From: Myxococcales bacterium UBA1238
GTDB taxonomy: Bacteria > Myxococcota_A > Bradymonadia > UBA7976 > UBA1532
DNA length: 29,316 bases
Reading direction: 5' to 3'
Assembly: GCA_002309015.1 (NCBI GenBank)
Contig: DBWM01000043.1
Location: 101,880-131,195, forward strand
The notes beneath the pieces were generated by a model. The model had not been told where the DNA came from, ran no database searches, and saw nothing but the letters and a program-made list of their open reading frames with translations. The translations under genes were made by a program, and so were the position numbers. Below are positions 24,326 through 29,316 of this stretch, one piece after another. Positions within the stretch are counted from its first letter, which is position 1; each line of letters starts with the position of its first letter.

Positions 24326-25846
24326 TTACCAGGGATCGGGCAGCTGCACATCCTTGGTTTGTTCAAAGTAAAAGCTGAGTTTAAAGGTTTGGCGGCTGTG
24401 CGGGGCGGCGGCGGCCTGGATGCGGACGATGCCGTCTTTGTCGGCGGGGGCTGGCGGTTCCTCGCTCATATGCACCGTGAGACCTGCAAATTCGCTTTGC
24501 GGTATGCGCATTTGGAGCTCCAGTTCGCCGCTTTGGGCGCCCATGTTGAAGACGTCCACCTGCTGCACAAAATGGCGCCGGGCCTTTTGTAAGATCCGCT
24601 CTTCGGTGCGCACCGTTTTTTTGAGATCGATCACGAAGCGGTCGTCGCTGCCAAAGCCGAGGGTCATCTTTTCGCCGCGATCGCAATAGGGTATATGCCC
24701 CTGACCCACGTTCGCCCCATGGTAGAGAAGCGTCACGGGACCTGCTAACAGCGGAGAATCATTGGTGTTTATGAAGTTTGCGACCAAAACCGCCTTGGTG
24801 GAAAGCTCGGGCGTCGCGATCAGTCTGGTTTGAGCCTCGGTGGTAAACCGTGCGATCTCAAACATGCGTGGCAGGCCGTTGGATGCGAGATTTTGCGGGC
24901 CAGAGATCGTAAAGCAGCGCGCTTCCCCGCCGTCGTAAACGCCTTGCTCTACGGGTGCGTTGGACTGGGCCTCTTTGGCTCGGGCTTCGTTGCGGCTGGT
25001 CAGGCGAACCTGGTGCTTGTCGGCTTTTTCGCAGAGTCTCACCAAATCGGACTCGATTTGAGGGAGTTCGCTGCGGCTGCCGGTGCGCGCGGTGGAGAGC
25101 AGGAGTTCGGTGTTGTGCCAGTCCTCGCCGGTGTTTTGCCAAACGGTCGCGCCTGCGGTCCAGGTGACGTTGCCGTCGTCCTGCAAATGCGCTTCATGTG
25201 CGGGTCGCCAAAGGGCGCAGGGGAGGACGCTGTAAAGCTTGACGCGCACCTTTCCCGGCTCCTGCATCGAGAGTCGAATGATCGCCTGGCAGCTGATTTT
25301 TGAAGCTTCCTTTTGAGGCAGGAGCGCGTTTTCGGCCTTTTGGCACTGCGCCCTGGCCTGGTCTAAAAAGGCTTCTGCCGACAAGAGTTGCGTCTGCTCT
25401 TTGTCGAGCTCTGCTTCGAGCAGATCGATCGCCTGAAAGTCAAAGTTCCGACCTTCGCTCCAAAGCAGCGTTTTGGCGTTGTCGGTGTAACTCTGAAGCA
25501 TCTGTTCGGCGGCTTCGACGCGCTCCCTGCAACGCGACATCGACTTTTCGGCGCGCTCTTTGGTGAGTTGGGCCTCTTTGAGCGCCTGTATCAAATCTGC
25601 CGCTTTTTGGGGATCGACTTTCTGCGCGTCAAACTGGCGTTCGAGGACGAGCTCGTCGAGTTTGGCCTGACCGGTGATCGGCTCCACTTCCGCCCGCAGC
25701 CTGGTTTCCTGGGTAAGCGCAGGTAACTTGATGAAATGTAAGCAAAAATCCTCGGTGAGCTCGATCTCGCAGCAGCGCATCACTTCGGCGCGATCCTCGC
25801 AGACGACAGCGCGGCTGACCGGGGCGTAAAGTTGGCGTTCAATCAC
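24326..25846 (-). CDS. MuiA-family (DUF4140/DUF4139) protein, second of a tandem pair
   Basis: 506 residues from GTG 25846-25844. AGGAGG lies 8 bases upstream, inside the end of the previous gene, and the two frames overlap by 8 bases, so translation is probably coupled. The longest frame (32 residues more) is just read-through of the preceding gene. The N-terminal DUF4140-like domain (VIERQLYAPVSRAVVCEDRAEV, 1 to about 85) is followed by a long coiled coil (about 85-180). The DUF4139-like C-terminal domain runs from about 200 to 506 (CALWRPAHEA, GEDWHNTELLLSTA, VLVANFINTNDSPLLAGPV, FKLSFYFEQT). The family is annotated as mucoidy inhibitor A-like; its biochemical role is unknown. No signal peptide is visible. 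Confidence 0.88.
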   Translation of the reverse strand: MIERQLYAPVSRAVVCEDRAEVMRCCEIELTEDFCLHFIKLPALTQETRLRAEVEPITGQAKLDELVLERQFDAQKVDPQKAADLIQALKEAQLTKERAEKSMSRCRERVEAAEQMLQSYTDNAKTLLWSEGRNFDFQAIDLLEAELDKEQTQLLSAEAFLDQARAQCQKAENALLPQKEASKISCQAIIRLSMQEPGKVRVKLYSVLPCALWRPAHEAHLQDDGNVTWTAGATVWQNTGEDWHNTELLLSTARTGSRSELPQIESDLVRLCEKADKHQVRLTSRNEARAKEAQSNAPVEQGVYDGGEARCFTISGPQNLASNGLPRMFEIARFTTEAQTRLIATPELSTKAVLVANFINTNDSPLLAGPVTLLYHGANVGQGHIPYCDRGEKMTLGFGSDDRFVIDLKKTVRTEERILQKARRHFVQQVDVFNMGAQSGELELQMRIPQSEFAGLTVHMSEEPPAPADKDGIVRIQAAAAPHSRQTFKLSFYFEQTKDVQLPDPW

Positions 25847-27863
25847 GGCGATTGCCTCCTTCCAATTCGAAGCGCGCAGGGAAGCGGATGCGATAGCTGT
25901 AGGTGAGCGGCACGAGTTCGCCTGGCGGCAATGTGAGCTCAAAATGCAGAGCGCCCGTTACAAAGTGACCGTCAGAATCTCGATTGTTTTCAACAGGTTG
26001 CGGTTTCGCTTCGGTGAGTTCGATTTCGAGTCCGTCCTGGTCTGGAGCCGGTTGCGGCAGGCGCTCGTACAGATGCAGCGTGGTGGGCGCCGAAAGTCCC
26101 GATCGCAGGCGGAGTTCGATTTGCGTGTCGATTTGGCATTGCTGACTGAGGATGCCTTTTTTGTCTTGCTGCTGATTGCGCACGATGCGATCGATGATGC
26201 GGACGGCCGGATCGATGCCCAGGTTGACGTTGAGCTGCGCCTTGCTGCCCTGGTATTCGAGCCTGCTGTAACCCGAAAAAGCGCCGTCGATCTGCAAAGC
26301 GAGGGGACCCGCAGGCAGGGGCTGATCGGGTAACTTTAGGCTGCAGAAGCGAAAAACATCGTTTTGAAGTCTGGGCACTGCGCGGTGATGGAAGCTGACG
26401 GGCAGGGGCTGTTCGCTGAGCGTGATGCGATGCCACTGGCCGTCGCCGGGGAGATCGCGCAGGCCGTGAGCGCTGTAAACCGCGCGCCAGGCGTCGTTGC
26501 GAATGTTGCGGGTGCCAGAAGGTAAACTCAGCGATTTTAAACGCCTTTCGGCTTCTTCGATGGCATAGATGGCTTGCCGCAATTGCTCGAGATCGTCCAC
26601 CTGGCGGTGATCGATTAAGGCTGCAAAATGGTGAAGCGGGTCGACGGGGCAAAGCTTGCCGCGGTTGGGTTCATCGGGGCCGGGCAGGCGCAGCCAGGCG
26701 TGGCGCAAGGATGCGGGATCGGCTGAAGGCGTCGGGGTGGGCGCGAATGCTTTGGCTTCGCCGAGCTCATCTTCACAAGCGGGCGCTTCTTCTTCGCAGC
26801 ACATGTCCTCGATCATGGGGGCGCTTGCACATTTGGCGAGCATTTTCCTTGCCGGGGCTGCTTTGCGCTCGAATTGAGGCATCGGTGCTATCGATGCAGG
26901 CATGGATCTGGGCGCAGAATTCATCATCGCAGCTCCAGCCATGGCGGCCATCGCCATCATGGGCGGCGGGCTCATCCTCGGAGGTTCCGGGCGCCATTCC
27001 TTTTGGTTTTCTTTTTTGTTTTTGGCCTGATCGTACTCTTCAAACAGCGTCTCGAGATCGCCGGGCAACGGGCGATAAGCGGGCCGCGCAGCGGGTGAAG
27101 CGAGACCGATGCGCCAGGAGGGCAGTTCGGGCAGCGTGCAGGTGATCGCGAGATCGGCGCTCGAAACCTGGCAGTTGGATTGAAGCCAGTCTTCACCGCT
27201 CGCCTGAGCCACAAAGGCGTCCATGCGGAGGGTTGCGTCCTGGCCGTCGATGAGCAATGCGTAGCAGGGCAGCCAGCGCGCAGCGGATGTAAAATAATCG
27301 ATTTCGATTGTGGTATCTGGAGTTGCGCCTTCTGCTTTTACGAAAATCCAGCGGTATGCGCGGGCGCGATCCCTCCGGTTGCACTGTTCGTTGCGGATCG
27401 CTTCGATGCGCTGCTCGTTCTCATTGAGAAGCGTTTGCTGTTTTTGGAGTTCCGCTTCCAAATGGCTGAGCTTCTCTGAGATCTGGCCATGCATTTCGCA
27501 GAGGGCGGAGGCCTGCGGCAGCTGATGCAGGGTGAGATCGTCGGGCGTTTGCGCCATCGATTCGTAGAGTTCGATGCGCTCTTTGATCTGCTCGATGCGC
27601 TTTTGAGTCTGGCGCTTCTCGGCCTCCAGCGGTTCGAGATCGCCTGGGGCATCGGTGGATTCCGGGGCGGTCTGCTCAAAGGCGCAGATTTCGCGCATCT
27701 CGGTGATTTGTCCGGACGAGATGCGGAGCCGCAGTGAATCGCTGCGGTACATGAGCGGGAGCGGGCCTAATTCCCATTCTCCTGACTGGATTTTGGCGGA
27801 TCGGGTGACCATCGCGCCGTTGCGATAAATCACCACGCGTTCAACGTTGGTTTGGATGCGCAT
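25839..27863 (-). CDS. MuiA-family (DUF4140/DUF4139) protein with Met/Pro/Ala-rich insert, first of a tandem pair
   Basis: 674 residues. DUF4140-like N-terminus (MRIQTNVERVVIYRNGAMVT, 1 to about 75), coiled coil (about 85-165), then DUF4139 (AARWLPCYALLIDG, VAQASGEDWLQSN, TLPELPSWRIG). The domain is split by a low-complexity insert at about 290-400: Met/Pro/Ala-rich (PPPMMAMAAMAGAAMM), then a Cys/Glu-rich patch (DMCCEEEAPACEDE). The core resumes at about 405 and ends FELEGGNRRD. It shares architecture with the downstream gene but the two are highly diverged, so duplication is old. AGGGAAG precedes the ATG. It lies 69 bases after the peptidase gene on the same strand. Family assignment is good; function unknown. 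Confidence 0.88.
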   Translation of the reverse strand: MRIQTNVERVVIYRNGAMVTRSAKIQSGEWELGPLPLMYRSDSLRLRISSGQITEMREICAFEQTAPESTDAPGDLEPLEAEKRQTQKRIEQIKERIELYESMAQTPDDLTLHQLPQASALCEMHGQISEKLSHLEAELQKQQTLLNENEQRIEAIRNEQCNRRDRARAYRWIFVKAEGATPDTTIEIDYFTSAARWLPCYALLIDGQDATLRMDAFVAQASGEDWLQSNCQVSSADLAITCTLPELPSWRIGLASPAARPAYRPLPGDLETLFEEYDQAKNKKENQKEWRPEPPRMSPPPMMAMAAMAGAAMMNSAPRSMPASIAPMPQFERKAAPARKMLAKCASAPMIEDMCCEEEAPACEDELGEAKAFAPTPTPSADPASLRHAWLRLPGPDEPNRGKLCPVDPLHHFAALIDHRQVDDLEQLRQAIYAIEEAERRLKSLSLPSGTRNIRNDAWRAVYSAHGLRDLPGDGQWHRITLSEQPLPVSFHHRAVPRLQNDVFRFCSLKLPDQPLPAGPLALQIDGAFSGYSRLEYQGSKAQLNVNLGIDPAVRIIDRIVRNQQQDKKGILSQQCQIDTQIELRLRSGLSAPTTLHLYERLPQPAPDQDGLEIELTEAKPQPVENNRDSDGHFVTGALHFELTLPPGELVPLTYSYRIRFPARFELEGGNRRD

Positions 27864-27932
27864 TGAAGACTTCCCTTTGAGAGGAGTCAGAGATTAACGG
27901 CTTAGGTGGGGATTGGCCAGAAGAAAAGGGGA

Positions 27933-29316
27933 TTAATCGATTTTGCGGTCGGTGCTGGAGGTGTCTTTACGCGACTTGGTCTTGGTGGGGAAGATATGGA
28001 CCTTGTCCTTGCCGATGATGCTGCAGGTTTCGGCGTAATCGCCGCTGCAAAGGCTGGAGTTCAATGGAGAGGTCAAATCGAGCTCGCCCACATCTTCGCC
28101 CTGCAGGCGGATGCCGATCTTGTTCCATGCGTTCACTTTGAGTGAGAGGCGGGATGCTTCGTTGGAGCCGAGCCTCAGGTAAATCTTGGGATCGAAGATC
28201 AGTTCAGCAGCCGTCTCGGCATTGGGCACAAACAAACCGTATTGGCCGCTGCCCAAATCGACCGAATGCCACTTACCCTTATCTTCAGAGATTTCTTCGG
28301 CCTTGACCGAACGCAAGTCGTCGTCGCGGAACTGCAAATAGAACTTCTTGTTCGCATCCCTGTAGCGGAGCGAGCAAAGATGGGCCCATTCGCCGGTGCA
28401 GAGGGTCAGCGTGCCGTCCTTAAACTTGCCCACTTCATCGCCGTCGTAATAGAGCTTGGAGCCTTCCTGATCCAGCACGAGCGCGGTGGTGGTGCCATCG
28501 CCGCGTAATATGCCGCGAACAAAGAGTTTTTTATCTAAAGAGGCCGTCTGAACTTTGTAGTAGGATTCGGTGTTACCGAGCAGGTTGGTGTCGATGTAAT
28601 CGCTTTCATCGGGCACCGTCTTCGGGGGATCCACCGGGATTTCGTCTGCCTCTTGAGCGTCGCTGTCCACGGGCTCCTCATCCGGCAGGTTGTTGGCGAC
28701 ATCGTCTTCGTCTTCCGTGTTGTCGGGCGGCAGCGTATTGGTGTTTTTCAGGTCTTCGCGGAGCTCCAGCTGGACGCCGATGGGGGTATATTCGTACTGC
28801 AGGAACTGGTAGTTCGAGCGGTCGATGGCTTCCGTCCAGGCGAGGGTCTGGCAGGCGAACCCCTTGATGCCCCAGCCGGTACCCCAGGAGTTCTTGACGA
28901 TGAAGCAAACGCCGCCTTCGTCGGCAGAAACCTTCTTGTAGCCGACGATCAGGTAAGCGTGACCGCCTGCGTGGACGGAGCTGCCCTGCTTGGTGAAGTC
29001 TTTCTTGGTGATGAGACCGTTGTTGTTTTCCCAGTTGGAGCTGAGCGGGCTTGCGAACGGGACCGCGTAGCCCTTGTTGAGCATGTTGATGATGCCCTGA
29101 GCGCCAAAATAAGAAGCGCTATCGCCGCTTTCGATGACTTTTTTGACCCGGACTGCGCCCTTGGAACAACTCGCTTTTTGAGGCACCTGGAGCTCGTTAC
29201 TGCCGCTCTTGTTGTTGTAAGGGCAGTCGGTTTCGAGCGGGATGTCGAAGGTGCTCTTCTTGGAGGATTCTTCAAAGCCTGTGCCGTAGAAAGAACCGCC
29301 GTCCGAGAGGCTGGCG
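27933..29316 (-). CDS. Papain-like (C1 family) cysteine peptidase with C-terminal duplicated Cys domain (5' end off window)
   Basis: The frame is open to the right edge, so the start and the catalytic Cys are outside; at least 460 residues are visible. An upstream segment reading FYGTGFEESSK...ETDCPY fits the papain fold after the active-site helix. The catalytic His lies in GGHAYLIVGYK (codon 28961-28959) and the active-site Asn in IVKNSWGTGWGIKGF (codon 28892-28890). After the peptidase domain come an acidic linker (NTEDEDDVANN, DEEPVDSDAQEADEIP) and a beta-rich region built of two related units, each with a paired-Cys motif: LCTGEWAHLCS and LCSGDYAETCS. The C-terminus is basic and Ser/Thr/Lys-rich. 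Export is likely given disulfide-type Cys pairs, but the signal peptide region is not visible. Confidence 0.93.
   Translation of the reverse strand, partial: ASLSDGGSFYGTGFEESSKKSTFDIPLETDCPYNNKSGSNELQVPQKASCSKGAVRVKKVIESGDSASYFGAQGIINMLNKGYAVPFASPLSSNWENNNGLITKKDFTKQGSSVHAGGHAYLIVGYKKVSADEGGVCFIVKNSWGTGWGIKGFACQTLAWTEAIDRSNYQFLQYEYTPIGVQLELREDLKNTNTLPPDNTEDEDDVANNLPDEEPVDSDAQEADEIPVDPPKTVPDESDYIDTNLLGNTESYYKVQTASLDKKLFVRGILRGDGTTTALVLDQEGSKLYYDGDEVGKFKDGTLTLCTGEWAHLCSLRYRDANKKFYLQFRDDDLRSVKAEEISEDKGKWHSVDLGSGQYGLFVPNAETAAELIFDPKIYLRLGSNEASRLSLKVNAWNKIGIRLQGEDVGELDLTSPLNSSLCSGDYAETCSIIGKDKVHIFPTKTKSRKDTSSTDRKID

Noticed and set aside
23652..24371. 239-residue plus-strand frame opposite the receiver gene
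   Set aside because: Antisense to a clear receiver domain with membrane anchor; no supporting signals.

Overview
This window looks like chromosomal DNA from a Gram-negative bacterium of the Myxococcota / former Deltaproteobacteria type. The main evidence is the large secreted amidase (1274-4999). It carries calcium-binding thrombospondin type-3 repeats and ends in a MYXO-CTERM-like sorting tail (Gly-Cys-Ser, hydrophobic stretch, Arg cluster). A beta-barrel-like protein with C-terminal Phe, several Sec signal peptides and a long RNase E also fit. The exact order cannot be fixed from the sequence. No rRNA, tRNA, CRISPR array, insertion sequence or prophage gene was seen, and no gene is visibly broken.

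Left part (1-5000, minus strand): a cell-wall amidase gene lies upstream of secA, which runs off the left edge. Divergent from the amidase is a 364-base region with short direct repeats, then gcvP (5364-8198, plus strand), a putative outer-membrane protein (8300-9208), an FHA-domain protein (9302-10084), a 301-base gap that may be an RNA leader, and a very long RNase E/G (10386-14075) closed by a strong intrinsic terminator.

Middle (14149-19968): an orphan membrane protein (minus), a secreted charge-polarised protein (plus), a nested inverted repeat, and a class I methyltransferase (plus) with its own terminator. Then comes a minus-strand pair made of a KefB/CPA2-type antiporter with an RCK-N domain and a translationally coupled (ATGA) periplasmic protein. 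A GNAT acetyltransferase diverges from this pair.

Right part (20199-29316): an 898-residue orphan cytoplasmic protein (plus) converges on a minus-strand run. In transcription order this run is a papain-like C1 peptidase (5' end off the window), two tandem overlapping MuiA-family (DUF4140/DUF4139) proteins, a membrane-tethered atypical receiver-domain protein, and a pentapeptide-repeat protein overlapping it by one base. The tight couplings in this run (8-base and 1-base overlaps) are the best sign of an undescribed functional unit here, but what it does cannot be read from the sequence.

The housekeeping genes (secA, gcvP, rne) are secure. Promoters and RNA structures were found by eye and are tentative. 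Start codons were moved from the longest ORF where the ribosome binding site favoured an internal start.
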